A stretch of 64,000 nucleotides of DNA from Streptomyces sp. WMMB303 (GTDB taxonomy: Bacteria; Actinomycetota; Actinomycetes; Streptomycetales; Streptomycetaceae): assembly GCF_029351045.1 (NCBI RefSeq), contig NZ_JARKIN010000001.1:6107001-6171000 (forward strand), in the 5' to 3' direction. Under the pieces are notes generated by a model. That model did no database searches. It saw only the letters and a program-made list of their open reading frames with translations, and had not been told where the DNA came from. The first letter of the stretch is position 1. Each line of letters begins with the position of its first letter. Below are positions 8,899-16,716 of this stretch, piece by piece. The translations under genes were made by a program, and so were the position numbers.

Positions 8899-8937
8899 CT
8901 GAAGTGGACTAGTTCACTTCAGGCAGACTAGTGCACT
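8899..8937. promoter_or_regulatory. twin palindromic operator upstream of the GntR-TetR regulator
   Basis: A perfect palindrome, CTGAAGTG-N8-CACTTCAG (8899-8922), has ACTAGT at its centre. It is followed 19 bp later, about two helical turns, by a second ACTAGT-centred site (GACTAGTGCACT, 8926-8937). Both sites share ACTAGT flanked by CACT/AGTG half-sites. Placement just upstream of the regulator start is as expected for autoregulation. Confidence 0.75.
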
Positions 8938-8984
8938 CTATTCAGCGAATCAAGCCGACCATATTGACCGCGTAAGCCGCTCTA

Positions 8985-9020
8985 ATACGCTGTACGCATA
9001 CGATCGATACGTTGTACGCA
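8985..9020. repeat. direct repeats of ATACGYTGTACGCA
   Basis: Two 14-bp copies (8985-8998 and 9007-9020) differ at one base and are spaced 22 bp start to start, about two helical turns, which suggests a protein-binding site on one DNA face. They lie between the regulator and the GPP34/oxidoreductase operon. A loose -35-like TTGACC occurs at 8964. Confidence 0.55.
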
Positions 9021-9409
9021 ACCCTGTTAGGCGATCATGCATTCCAGCTCACGCCCGTCGGTGCGCACCGCAGGCGATTTCGCACGCCTGTACCACCAGA
9101 TCCCGGCTCCCGGTACTGCTCGACCGGCGTCCGACGCGTTACGAACCCAGGCTCGGCGCCGTCACTCCGGCACGCGTCACCGGTTGGTGGCCTTCGGCCG
9201 GGTCCGCAGTTCGTGACGGCAAGTGGCGACCACCACGTTCCGCGCCTCGACGTCCAGACGGAGCGCTTTGGTATCGCAGAACTTACTCACCGTCAGATGT
9301 TCCGCATGCAAGAGCAGGGCGAAGCGGCGGGAGTCCGACCGGGAGTATCGCGATCGGCATGAGCTACGGCTGGTGAGGGGACAAGCACCGGCGCACCAGA
9401 GGCTCTGGG
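9021..9409. other. stretch without a convincing gene
   Basis: No frame on either strand looks like a conserved protein here. Short open frames on the + strand (for example ending ELTHRQMFRMQEQGEAAG near 9340) may be decayed remnants but were not recognised. The coding similarity of the GPP34 gene begins at about 9410, without an in-frame start codon. Confidence 0.4.
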
Positions 9410-9466
9410 GTCATCGCCGAAGAAGTCGTCCTGATCGCTCTCGACAACGAGACCGGCGGAGGAAAG

Positions 9467-10039
9467 ATGCGTCTCGGTCTCGACTGGGCTGTCGCCGGCG
9501 CGGGCGTCGTCGAACTGGCCCTCACCCGACGAATCACCGTGGGCGAAAACGACATCGTCACCGTGCTGGATCCGACCCCGACCGGGATCGGGCATCTGGA
9601 CGCCGTGCTCGCCGAGGTGGCCGACGGAGTGAGCATCTCGAAAGTGCTGCGCCGGACGCGCGGCGGCGCGCCCGGCCGCGCCCTCGCGGCCCTCGTGGAA
9701 CGCGGTGTGCTGCGTCGCAAGCGGACCTGGTTGCTCGGCATGCTCCCGGCGCATCGCTACCCGATGAGCGACCCATCGGCCGAGGCCGAAGTGCGCGCCA
9801 GGCTCACCGCGACGGTCCTCAAGGGACAGGATCCGGACGAGCGCACCGCAGCTCTGATCGGTGTGCTGCACGCCTCGAAGTTGTGGCGCCGAGCGGTACC
9901 CACCGGCGGGCGCAAGCACGTCCGGCGGCGCATGGCCGAGATCGCGAAGGGCCAGTCCATCAGCCCCGCGGTGCGCAAGGCCATCGCGCGGACACAGGGG
10001 GCCATCACCGCGATGGCGGCAGCGGCGAGCAGCGGCTGA
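9467..10039 (+). CDS. GPP34 (Golgi phosphoprotein 3-like) domain protein
   Basis: Bacterial GPP34 family member, an all-helical domain that in eukaryotes (GOLPH3/Vps74) binds phosphoinositides. Actinobacterial copies are of unknown role and often lie near stress or differentiation genes. ATG 9467 gives 190 residues, with the typical LDWAVAGAGVVELALTRRI helix, a GVLRRKRTWLLG stretch like the family's membrane-facing loop, and a C-terminal helix bundle. The family's first helix is encoded just upstream in the same frame (IAEEVVLIALDNETG from about 9410), but no ATG, GTG or TTG precedes it before a TGA at 9374. Either a non-standard start is used or the 5' end is damaged. The oxidoreductase gene follows 101 nt downstream. 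Confidence 0.8.
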   Translation: MRLGLDWAVAGAGVVELALTRRITVGENDIVTVLDPTPTGIGHLDAVLAEVADGVSISKVLRRTRGGAPGRALAALVERGVLRRKRTWLLGMLPAHRYPMSDPSAEAEVRARLTATVLKGQDPDERTAALIGVLHASKLWRRAVPTGGRKHVRRRMAEIAKGQSISPAVRKAIARTQGAITAMAAAASSG

Positions 10040-10042
10040 GCC

Positions 10043-10147
10043 ATGTCCGAAACCGACCACCCGACCACAGCGTCGAGCCCGAGCTGGCCCGAGGAACTCG
10101 TCGACCGAGGAACTCGACCGAGGAAAGAGAAGAGAACCCGATGGTGA
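10043..10147 (+). CDS. possible 34-residue ORF upstream of the oxidoreductase
   Basis: ATG 10043 opens a short frame (MSETDHPTTASSPSWPEELV...) that ends in a TGA at 10145-10147 overlapping the start of the next gene, an arrangement compatible with translational coupling. It contains a small internal repeat (GAGGAACTCG twice). No homology is recognised. It may simply be leader sequence. Confidence 0.25.
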   Translation: MSETDHPTTASSPSWPEELVDRGTRPRKEKRTRW

Positions 10148-11541
10148 ATGAAATAGAAACCGACTACTTGGTGATCGGCGCGGGCGCGACGGCGATGGCC
10201 TTTGTGGACACCCTGCTGAGCGAAACGCAGGCGACGGTGACCATGGTCGACCGGTATCACCGGCCGGGCGGGCACTGGACCATCGCCTATCCCTATGTGC
10301 GCCTCCACCAGCCTTCTGCCATGTACGGCGTCAACTCCCGCCCACTCGGCGATGGAGTGGTCGATCAAACCGGCTGGAACGCCGGGTTGTACGAACTGGC
10401 GGGCGCGGCCGAAATCTGCGGCTATTTCGACCAGGTCATGCGGCAGACGTTCCTGCCGTCCGGGCGGGTCTCCTATTTCCCCATGGCCGAGTACCGAGGC
10501 GATGGACGCTTCCGCCTGACGACGTCGGGCACGGAATACCGGGTGACCGTGCGCCGGAAGATCGTGGACACCACGTATCAGGGCGTGACGGTGCCGGCCA
10601 TGCGGCCGCCGGAGTTCCAGGCCGCTCCCGGCATTTCCGTCGCTCCCCCGAACGATCTGCCCGCCGTTCGCGAACCCTACGACCGGTATGTCGTCGTCGG
10701 CGCCGGCAAGACCGGAATCGACGCCTGTCTCTGGCTGCTGGAGCAAGGGGTCGCCCCCACGGACCTGACCTGGATCATGCCTCGCGCGCCGTGGCTCCTC
10801 GACCGGGCCAAGGTGCAACCGCTCCCCCTGCGCCGAGTCGAAGATCTCACGGGGGACTACGCCGCCAAGCATGAAGCCATCATGGGCGCCGAATCCGTGC
10901 CCGACCTCTTCGACCGGCTCGACGCTGTCGGTGCCCTCCTGCGGATCTCCCCGGACGAGCGGCCGACGGCATTCCGCTGCGCGACCGTTTCGCAGGCAGA
11001 ACTGCAGGAACTGCGCAAGATCGACGATGTCGTCCGCCTCGGCCGAGTGAAACGGATCGACGAAACGGAGATCGAACTCGACGGCGGCACGATTCCGACC
11101 GGTCCTCGTGTGCTGCATGTGGACTGCACGGCGGACGCCATCAGACAACTACCCGTCGTCCCGGTCTTCCAAGACGACGTGATCACCCTGCAGTCGGTCC
11201 GGGTGTGCCAGCCGGTGTTCAGCGCCGCCCTCATCGCCCACGTCGAGGCGACCTACCCGGACGACACCGTGAAGAACGAACTCTGTCCCGTCACACCGAA
11301 CCCGAGGACGGACGTGGATTGGCTCCGCTACACGCTCTCCGGGAATTCGGAACAGCTGCGTTGGTCGGGAAATGAGGATATCGGCGCCTGGCTGGAGAAG
11401 TCACGACTGCACCCCGACATGGCCCCGCCGATGCCGGAGGACCCGGCGGAACGAGCGGCGTTCCAGCAACAGGCCGTCGCCATGACGCAAGCACAGAACG
11501 CGAAACTCGAGGAACTTTTGAGGACTCATGAGGAACGTTGA
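10141..11541 (+). CDS. FAD/NAD(P)-binding oxidoreductase
   Basis: A 466-residue flavoprotein. The N-terminus has an FAD-binding Rossmann motif (YLVIGAGATAMAF, glycines at 13-18) followed by the flavin-monooxygenase-like RPGGHW segment near 41-46. A second dinucleotide-binding motif, VVVGAGKTG (185-192), would bind NAD(P)H, as in class B flavin monooxygenases and thioredoxin-reductase-like enzymes. The substrate is unknown. ATG 10141 follows GAGGAAAGAGAAG, a good ribosome-binding site. The gene overlaps the next (membrane protein) by 14 nt and follows the GPP34 gene, forming an operon probably controlled by the nearby GntR-TetR regulator. Codon use is somewhat more AT-rich than in the flanking core genes, suggesting acquisition. 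Confidence 0.88.
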   Translation: MVNEIETDYLVIGAGATAMAFVDTLLSETQATVTMVDRYHRPGGHWTIAYPYVRLHQPSAMYGVNSRPLGDGVVDQTGWNAGLYELAGAAEICGYFDQVMRQTFLPSGRVSYFPMAEYRGDGRFRLTTSGTEYRVTVRRKIVDTTYQGVTVPAMRPPEFQAAPGISVAPPNDLPAVREPYDRYVVVGAGKTGIDACLWLLEQGVAPTDLTWIMPRAPWLLDRAKVQPLPLRRVEDLTGDYAAKHEAIMGAESVPDLFDRLDAVGALLRISPDERPTAFRCATVSQAELQELRKIDDVVRLGRVKRIDETEIELDGGTIPTGPRVLHVDCTADAIRQLPVVPVFQDDVITLQSVRVCQPVFSAALIAHVEATYPDDTVKNELCPVTPNPRTDVDWLRYTLSGNSEQLRWSGNEDIGAWLEKSRLHPDMAPPMPEDPAERAAFQQQAVAMTQAQNAKLEELLRTHEER

Positions 11542-12598
11542 TCTGCCGCACTCAGGGAATCCGGACACGGTGCGAACAATGGGGCCGTTGCACGGAAACA
11601 GAAAACGGCCCTGGAATCGTGCACCCTGGGCACTCGCACTGCTGACCACGCTGTGCGCGGAATTGACATTTACGGCGATCGCGGTGCCGAAGACGTGGCT
11701 GCTCCTTCCCTTGCTCGTGGTGATGTACGGGGCCGGTGTCCTCGTGATCCGCGAGGCCGTCGTGCGGGTCGGTGGCGGCTGGCCGAGTCTCGTACTCCTG
11801 GGCGTGGCCTACCAACTGGCGGAAGACGGACTGGGCCTGCAAGCCCTGACCAGCCCTCGGATGTACGACGCCGCCGACTGGGGCTTGCGAGCTCTCGGCG
11901 TGAACTTGACCTACTGGGAATCGCAGATCGGCGTCCACGTCGTGCTCAGTGTTCTCGTGCCCATCGGACTGGTCAACCTGCTCTTCCCGGCACAGCGTGA
12001 CCGGCCGTACCTGGGCAAGAAGGGCTTGATCGGCACCGTCGCCTTGGCGATCGTGGGTGTGTTCGGGCTCCGCGCCTTCATCTCGGCAGTCATGGATCCC
12101 GGGTACCGGACTCCGTGGGGCTGGATGGCCGTGTTCCTCGCCCTCATCGCCGTGCTCTCGCTGCTCGCGCTGGTGGTGCTGCCCCGCCGCCACGCCAGTC
12201 GTGTTCGCGCGGTCAAGTCCGCGCCGCACCCGAGAGTGGTCGGATTCGTGTCCCTGTACCTGACGATGGCCTTCCTGACGACGCTGCTCCCTCTGGGGCT
12301 GGGATCTCAACTGCTGCTCGGCGACCTGATGTCACCCGTCCAGCGGCTGTTCATCGCGGCCCTGACCGCCGTGCCCTTCGGCCTTCTCGTACTGCGCTGG
12401 CAAGCGGCCGCCGAGTGGAGCAACCGGCATCAAATCTGGCTGATCGGCGGGATTCTCGTGTCGCACACCGCGTTCATGATGCCCGGTTCGGTGAGCGCCG
12501 CATTCATCGGAGCCATCACCCTCGCGGTGGAGGTCTACTTGCTGACCGTTCTCACCAAACACGTGCGACGGCGTGAAGCCGCCATGGTGCGGGTCTAG
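11528..12598 (+). CDS. polytopic membrane protein of the oxidoreductase operon
   Basis: 356 residues with about nine to ten hydrophobic segments (for example WALALLTTLCAELTFTAIAV, TWLLLPLLVVMYGAGVLVI and MAVFLALIAVLSLLALVVL) and short charged loops (RRHASRVRAVK on a cytoplasmic-looking side). There is no recognisable transporter or enzyme signature. It starts 14 nt inside the oxidoreductase gene, so translation is coupled and the two products probably work together, perhaps as an anchor or carrier for the flavoprotein's substrate (inference). It is the last gene before the transposase relic, which lies about 20 nt beyond its stop. Confidence 0.85.
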   Translation: MRNVDLPHSGNPDTVRTMGPLHGNRKRPWNRAPWALALLTTLCAELTFTAIAVPKTWLLLPLLVVMYGAGVLVIREAVVRVGGGWPSLVLLGVAYQLAEDGLGLQALTSPRMYDAADWGLRALGVNLTYWESQIGVHVVLSVLVPIGLVNLLFPAQRDRPYLGKKGLIGTVALAIVGVFGLRAFISAVMDPGYRTPWGWMAVFLALIAVLSLLALVVLPRRHASRVRAVKSAPHPRVVGFVSLYLTMAFLTTLLPLGLGSQLLLGDLMSPVQRLFIAALTAVPFGLLVLRWQAAAEWSNRHQIWLIGGILVSHTAFMMPGSVSAAFIGAITLAVEVYLLTVLTKHVRRREAAMVRV

Positions 12599-12617
12599 GC
12601 GGTTTCGTCCGGATCAG

Positions 12618-12770
12618 TCAGCGTGCGGACCAGAAGAACGCGCCCGCGATATGGAGTCCGGTCCGGGTGCACGGTGACGGTCTTCTCGTAGCGGGTGGTG
12701 CGATACCGCCTTCCTGTTCAAGCGGTTGATACACCGGTCGACGGTGCTGCGCTGCGGCCGGGACCCATTT
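12618..12770 (-). mobile_element. C-terminal relic of an IS5-family transposase
   Basis: On the minus strand two or three frames together give the end of an IS5-type transposase: STVDRCINRL (the conserved xTVERCFNRLK motif), then GGIA with TRYEKTV, then TGLHIAGAFFWSAR followed by TGA at 12620-12618. Frame changes between these pieces and the absence of the upstream catalytic DDE region show that it is a dead fragment. Its position at the end of the oxidoreductase operon suggests a past insertion or recombination junction. Confidence 0.8.
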
Positions 12771-12838
12771 CGAGGGCCCCGGCCGCGCATTGATGAGCGG
12801 GCCGCCTCACAGGGGCCGGTTCCGGCTCGTGGTCCGGG

Positions 12839-13010
12839 TCAGCCGGCCCGGAGCAGGACGTGCAGCTCGGTGGTGTCGATGATGTGGGCCCGTGAGGGGA
12901 GGACGCGGTCGAGCAGGGCGTCAGGGTCCTCGTCTCCGGGCACGGAAGCCAGGATCGCGGGTTGGAAGTCCTTGTGGGTGGTGTGCGTTGTCGGTGTGCC
13001 CGGTGGTGTT
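12839..13010 (-). pseudogene. orphan C-terminal coding fragment
   Basis: The minus strand reads HKDFQPAILASVPGDEDPDA and further ...HIIDTTELHVLLRAG up to a TGA at 12841-12839, with strongly G/C-biased third positions. This is the hallmark of a genuinely selected frame in this genome. No ATG, GTG or TTG is present upstream in the frame before it runs into the MFS gene in another register. It therefore looks like the surviving 3' end of a lost gene beside the transposase relic. No family is recognised. Confidence 0.5.
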
Positions 13011-13058
13011 CCCGTCGACGCGGACGCGCGCCGGTGGATCGGCTGAGGGCTGCGGGCG

Positions 13059-14324
13059 TCAGTGGTGCGTTGCGGTGTCCCGGGAGGGGCTGCGGGACGG
13101 TTCCGGCTCGTGCTGCGACGTCTGGTCCTGTCGGGGAAGCAGGAGCGGGGTGGCCAGGATGAGCAGTCCCGCGACCGTGAGAGCGGTGCGTGGGCCGGTG
13201 ATGCCGGCGAGCAGTCCGGCGAGTGCGGTGAGGACGGCGATGGACGCCTGCTGGCCGATCGACCAGGCCGTCAGGGTGCGGGCGACGAGATGCTTGGGGG
13301 TGTGTTCGAGCCGGTAGGTGGCGAGTACCGGGCTGTACAGGCTCATGTTGATGATGATCGCCAACTCGATGGCCATCACGGTGACGAGGCCGACGACGCC
13401 GGGGCCGACGAAGCTCAGGCCGATGAGCCAGACGGCGCGCAGGGGGCCGACGGTCCGGAAGACCCGGTGCCGGCCGAAACGGGCCACGACCCGGCGGGCC
13501 AGTCGCGAGCCGATGAGTCCGCCGAGGCAGGGGGCGGCGAAGGCGAGGGCGTACTGCCAGGGCGGGAACCCGAGCCCGCGAAGCAGGAGCACGGCCAGCA
13601 GCGGCTCGGTGGCCATGATCAGACCGGAGACGAGCACTTGGTTGAGGTAGAGCGGCCGCAGCCCGGGGTGGCCCATGAGGTGTCGCCAGCCGTCGAGCAG
13701 TGCTCCTGCCCGGACCGGGGTCCTGTCGGTTGTTCGCGGCGCTTCCTCTTGGCCGCGGATGGCGGTGATGCCCAGTGCGGAGAGCAGGTAGCTGAGCGCG
13801 TCGGCCACCACGGTGATGACCGGTCCGAACAGGCCGATCGCCGCCCCGCCAAGCGGTGGCCCCACCGCGATGGAGCTCCAGTTGGTGGACTCGAACCGCG
13901 CGTTGGCGACGAGCAGGTCGTCCGGCCGCACGAGAGTCTTGAGGTAGGCGCCACTGGCCGCGTTGAAGGCGATCTTCGCCGCGGCGACCACGACCGACAC
14001 CACGAGCAGTTGGACGAATCCGAGCCATCCGAGGGCGTAGGCGAGCGGGATCGTCGCCATGGCGGCGAACCGGACCAGATCCATCATGATCATGACCGGG
14101 CGCTTGCGCCGGAACTCCACCCACGGCGCGAGCGGCACGGCGATCAGCGCCCCCATCGCGGGCCCCACCGCGGACAGCGCGGACACCTCGGCGGGTCCGG
14201 CATGCAGCACCAGCACAGCGATCAGTGGCAGCGCCCCGAACCCCAGGCCGGACCCGTACGCACTCACCGCATAGGACGCCCACAGCCACCCGAACCGCCG
14301 GCCCAACCGTCTCCTGCCCACCAT
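13059..14324 (-). CDS. MFS exporter, DHA3/EntS-like
   Basis: 421-residue major facilitator with 12 predicted helices. It begins MVGRRRLGRRFGWLWASYAV and has the DHA3-type arrangement seen in siderophore and macrolide exporters (EntS, MefA): a first helix with GLGFGALPLIA, loop 2-3 containing EFRRKRPVMIMMDLVRF, and NARFESTNWSSIAVGPPLGG at helix 5. It probably exports a drug or small metabolite by proton antiport. ATG 14324 is preferred over the upstream in-frame ATG (14408) because GAGGAGAG precedes it and the earlier start adds non-conserved residues. A 10-bp inverted repeat lies 68 nt upstream. The C-terminus ends in a short hydrophilic tail beside the orphan fragment. Confidence 0.9.
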   Translation of the reverse strand: MVGRRRLGRRFGWLWASYAVSAYGSGLGFGALPLIAVLVLHAGPAEVSALSAVGPAMGALIAVPLAPWVEFRRKRPVMIMMDLVRFAAMATIPLAYALGWLGFVQLLVVSVVVAAAKIAFNAASGAYLKTLVRPDDLLVANARFESTNWSSIAVGPPLGGAAIGLFGPVITVVADALSYLLSALGITAIRGQEEAPRTTDRTPVRAGALLDGWRHLMGHPGLRPLYLNQVLVSGLIMATEPLLAVLLLRGLGFPPWQYALAFAAPCLGGLIGSRLARRVVARFGRHRVFRTVGPLRAVWLIGLSFVGPGVVGLVTVMAIELAIIINMSLYSPVLATYRLEHTPKHLVARTLTAWSIGQQASIAVLTALAGLLAGITGPRTALTVAGLLILATPLLLPRQDQTSQHEPEPSRSPSRDTATHH

Positions 14325-14391
14325 GTTCGGCGCACTCTCCTCAAGGCCCTGCCCACCAGACCGACGTTGTCCGAGGAGAGGTAAGCGGGCC

Positions 14392-14447
14392 GGACAACCG
14401 CAGGTCAAACAACCGACTCAGCAAAAATGCACAACCAGCGGTTGTCC
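14392..14447. promoter_or_regulatory. inverted repeat upstream of the MFS exporter
   Basis: GGACAACCGC (14392-14401) and its exact complement GCGGTTGTCC (14438-14447) flank two further ACAACC copies, at about 14408 and 14431. Multiple half-sites in an AT-richer stretch upstream of an exporter suggest a repressor or activator binding region. No adjacent regulator gene is present. Confidence 0.5.
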
Positions 14448-14556
14448 CCTGAGGTGGGTCGGCGTGCGTCTCGAGGCAGACCTGTCGGGCGTCGAGTCCT
14501 GACCGGGGCGGCTTCCGCAGGATGCATTCACGCCCCCGGTCGGACGCCGCGCCTCC

Positions 14557-14826
14557 TCAGGCTCCCCGTGCGCCGTATCCGCCGGGCTCGCGTCCGGGCT
14601 CGCGTCCGCCGCGCTCGCGCCGCTCCCGGCGGCGGGCGACCGAGCGGCGGGCCAGGAACGTCGCCAGCGCGGTCAGTCCCGCCAGCACCAGCGCACCGGG
14701 CACGACGACCAGCAGCAGCCAGAAGGGGATCTTCACCTCTCCCGCCGCATCCAGCAGGTAGAGCACCGCGACAGCGATCATGGCCAGCCCGAGCAGCAGC
14801 CGGGACGGTTCGAAGCGGTGCCTCAT
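14557..14826 (-). CDS. small membrane protein coupled to PspC
   Basis: 89 residues with two hydrophobic helices (RLLLGLAMIAVAVLYLL and WLLLVVVPGALVLAGLTALATFLA) and a highly basic C-terminal tail rich in Arg/Glu/Gly. Its ATG (14826) overlaps the stop of the upstream PspC gene by 4 nt, so the two are translationally coupled. It probably modulates the envelope-stress locus, but this is inference from context only. No catalytic motif is present. A slightly longer frame on the same DNA in another register is a shadow. Confidence 0.8.
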   Translation of the reverse strand: MRHRFEPSRLLLGLAMIAVAVLYLLDAAGEVKIPFWLLLVVVPGALVLAGLTALATFLARRSVARRRERRERGGREPGREPGGYGARGA

Positions 14827-16565
14827 CGGGTCCCTCCCACCATGGCCGCGTGGGTGCCGCGGAACTGCCGTGTCCCACCGGAATCCGCACCGGGGACGCC
14901 CCCGGTGCCGGGCTCGGCGGCGAGCGCGGCGCTCTGCCGGGCTGCGCTCCCCGGAGACGGCCCGGTGTCGGACCGCCCGCCCGAGGGCAGCGCCCGGACG
15001 ATCTCGACGCGGCCCGCGCCGGCGCTCAACTCCACCACGATGGTGCCCTCCGGCTTCGCGTCGTCGAACGGGCGCAGGGTCAGCTTCCGGTTCGTCCCCA
15101 GGCCGCTGGCCCGGTCGCGGACTACGTTCCCGTCGGCGTCCAGTGCGCGGGGGAAGCTCATCTCCCCCATCCCGACGTCCGCGCGCACCTCGACCACCGC
15201 GTTCGCCGGTACGACGACCTTGATCTCGCCCGCGCCGACCCGCGCCCCGGTCCGCAGCGTCTGGCCGGCCTTCAGGCCCGTGCCGCTCAGATCCAGTTCG
15301 CCGGTGCCGGAGCCGAGTTCGTAGCGCGGCCGGACCTCAGCGACGGAAGTGGGCATCCAGTGCGTCTCGCGGACGTGCGTGGCGATGTCGTCCGGCAGCG
15401 CCGAGGCGCCCGCCAGCAGTCCCGCCGTCAGCACGACGCAGACGACGGTGCCCGGCCCGGTGCGGCCGACGAACGCGCTGAGTGCCAGGCCGAGACCGAA
15501 GACCGCCAGCGCGCAGCTCAGCCCGACGACGAGGGCCGTGCCGAGCGGATGGGTCTCCCACGCCGCTGCGGTGCCGATCCCGCCCGCCAGCAGTGCGAGG
15601 AGCAGGGTGAAGCCGCCCAGTGATCCGCGGCCGCACCGGCGTGCGGGCGGCACCCCGCCGGCGCCCCCCGCCGGGGCCTTGGGCGGTCCCCAGGGGCTTC
15701 CGTAGGCGGCGGGCGGCGCCGCGGCGGGGAGGGCGCCCTCCGGGCCCCACAGGTAGCCGGTCGTCCCGCCCGGCTGCCACGGTGCGGGACCGGCGCCCTT
15801 GGTGGCACCGGCCTCCTTGGTGAGCGGCTCCCGCCACCAGGAGGCGGGCGCCGCGACCGGCGGTGCCTGCGCCTCCGGCGGAGCGTCGGCGACGGCGTGC
15901 GCCGTCGCCGGATCGATCTGCGCCCCCTCGGCTCCGGCGGCCTCGGCCTGCCTGCGGTGCTGCGACCAGTACGCCGCACCCGCCACCGCGCCCACCAGCA
16001 GCAGCGAGAAGGGCACGCTGCGGTTGCCGATCGAGGCGAGGAAGAGGCCGCAGCCGACGAGCGCGACCAGAATCGCCGAGAGCGAGCTGCCCTCCACCCG
16101 GCCGGACAGCAGCCGCCGCCCCTCGTTCTGGGTCTCCCCCTCGGCGGGGATCAGCAGCCAGGCGAACCCGTAGAAGACGAATCCCAGTCCCCCGACGACG
16201 GACAGCACCACCAGCGGCACCCGGAAGATCACCGGATCGAGGTCGAAGTACCGCCCGAGCCCGCCGCACACGCCGCCCGCGACCTTGTGCGTACGGCTGC
16301 GCCGCAGCCTGCCGGAACGCGGCTCGGGCACCGGATTGTGCGCCCCCCAGGGAGCGGTGCCCGCCTCCGCGGTCCCGGGGCCCGCACCCGGCTGCGCGCC
16401 CTTCCCTGCCACGGACCCCTCCCGGTCCGCACCGGACACAGGCCCATCCCGGTCCGCACCGGAAGCGGACGCGCGCCCCTCCCGATCCGCATCGGGTGCG
16501 GGCCCGCGGCCCTCCCGGCCGGCACCGGCGGTGGGCTCCGCCGGGTGCTGCTCCTCCTCGCTCAT
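14823..16565 (-). CDS. PspC-domain membrane protein
   Basis: 580 residues. The N-terminal 85 are disordered (Gly, Ala, Asp, Arg). A PspC domain (about 86-150) follows, with the family core RSRTHKVAGGVCGGLGRYFDLDPVIFRVPLVVL split around the first helix and FVFYGFAWLLIPAEGE at its end. Several more transmembrane helices follow, in two blocks separated by a Pro/Ala-rich loop. The C-terminal soluble part is beta-rich (GTGELDLSGTGLKAGQ, GAGEIKVVVPANAVVEV), resembling the LiaF/DUF2154-type adhesin-like domain. Architecture and location opposite a PspC-histidine kinase suggest a sensor or modulator of cell-envelope stress, as in LiaFSR-like systems (inference). It shares a promoter region with the kinase gene. 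Confidence 0.9.
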   Translation of the reverse strand: MSEEEQHPAEPTAGAGREGRGPAPDADREGRASASGADRDGPVSGADREGSVAGKGAQPGAGPGTAEAGTAPWGAHNPVPEPRSGRLRRSRTHKVAGGVCGGLGRYFDLDPVIFRVPLVVLSVVGGLGFVFYGFAWLLIPAEGETQNEGRRLLSGRVEGSSLSAILVALVGCGLFLASIGNRSVPFSLLLVGAVAGAAYWSQHRRQAEAAGAEGAQIDPATAHAVADAPPEAQAPPVAAPASWWREPLTKEAGATKGAGPAPWQPGGTTGYLWGPEGALPAAAPPAAYGSPWGPPKAPAGGAGGVPPARRCGRGSLGGFTLLLALLAGGIGTAAAWETHPLGTALVVGLSCALAVFGLGLALSAFVGRTGPGTVVCVVLTAGLLAGASALPDDIATHVRETHWMPTSVAEVRPRYELGSGTGELDLSGTGLKAGQTLRTGARVGAGEIKVVVPANAVVEVRADVGMGEMSFPRALDADGNVVRDRASGLGTNRKLTLRPFDDAKPEGTIVVELSAGAGRVEIVRALPSGGRSDTGPSPGSAARQSAALAAEPGTGGVPGADSGGTRQFRGTHAAMVGGTR

Positions 16566-16665
16566 GGCCCTATGGTCGCGCCCCGCGCACCGGCGGGCAT
16601 CGGGGGCCTACCCGGACACCTCCCTGAGATCCGGAACCGGACCCCGGGGCCGTGTCCGGGACGGC

Positions 16666-16682
16666 TCAGGGCGAAACCCTGA
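16666..16682. promoter_or_regulatory. TCAGGG-N5-CCCTGA operator candidate
   Basis: A perfect 6-bp inverted repeat with a 5-nt centre lies in the divergent intergenic region between the PspC gene and the PspC-kinase/regulator operon, 34 nt before the kinase ATG. Size and spacing fit a NarL/LuxR-type response-regulator box. Autoregulation by the regulator at 18063 is a reasonable hypothesis. Confidence 0.55.
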
Positions 16683-16716
16683 TGTCCGGCCGCGCGGCCC
16701 GTGTGACGATCGGTGC

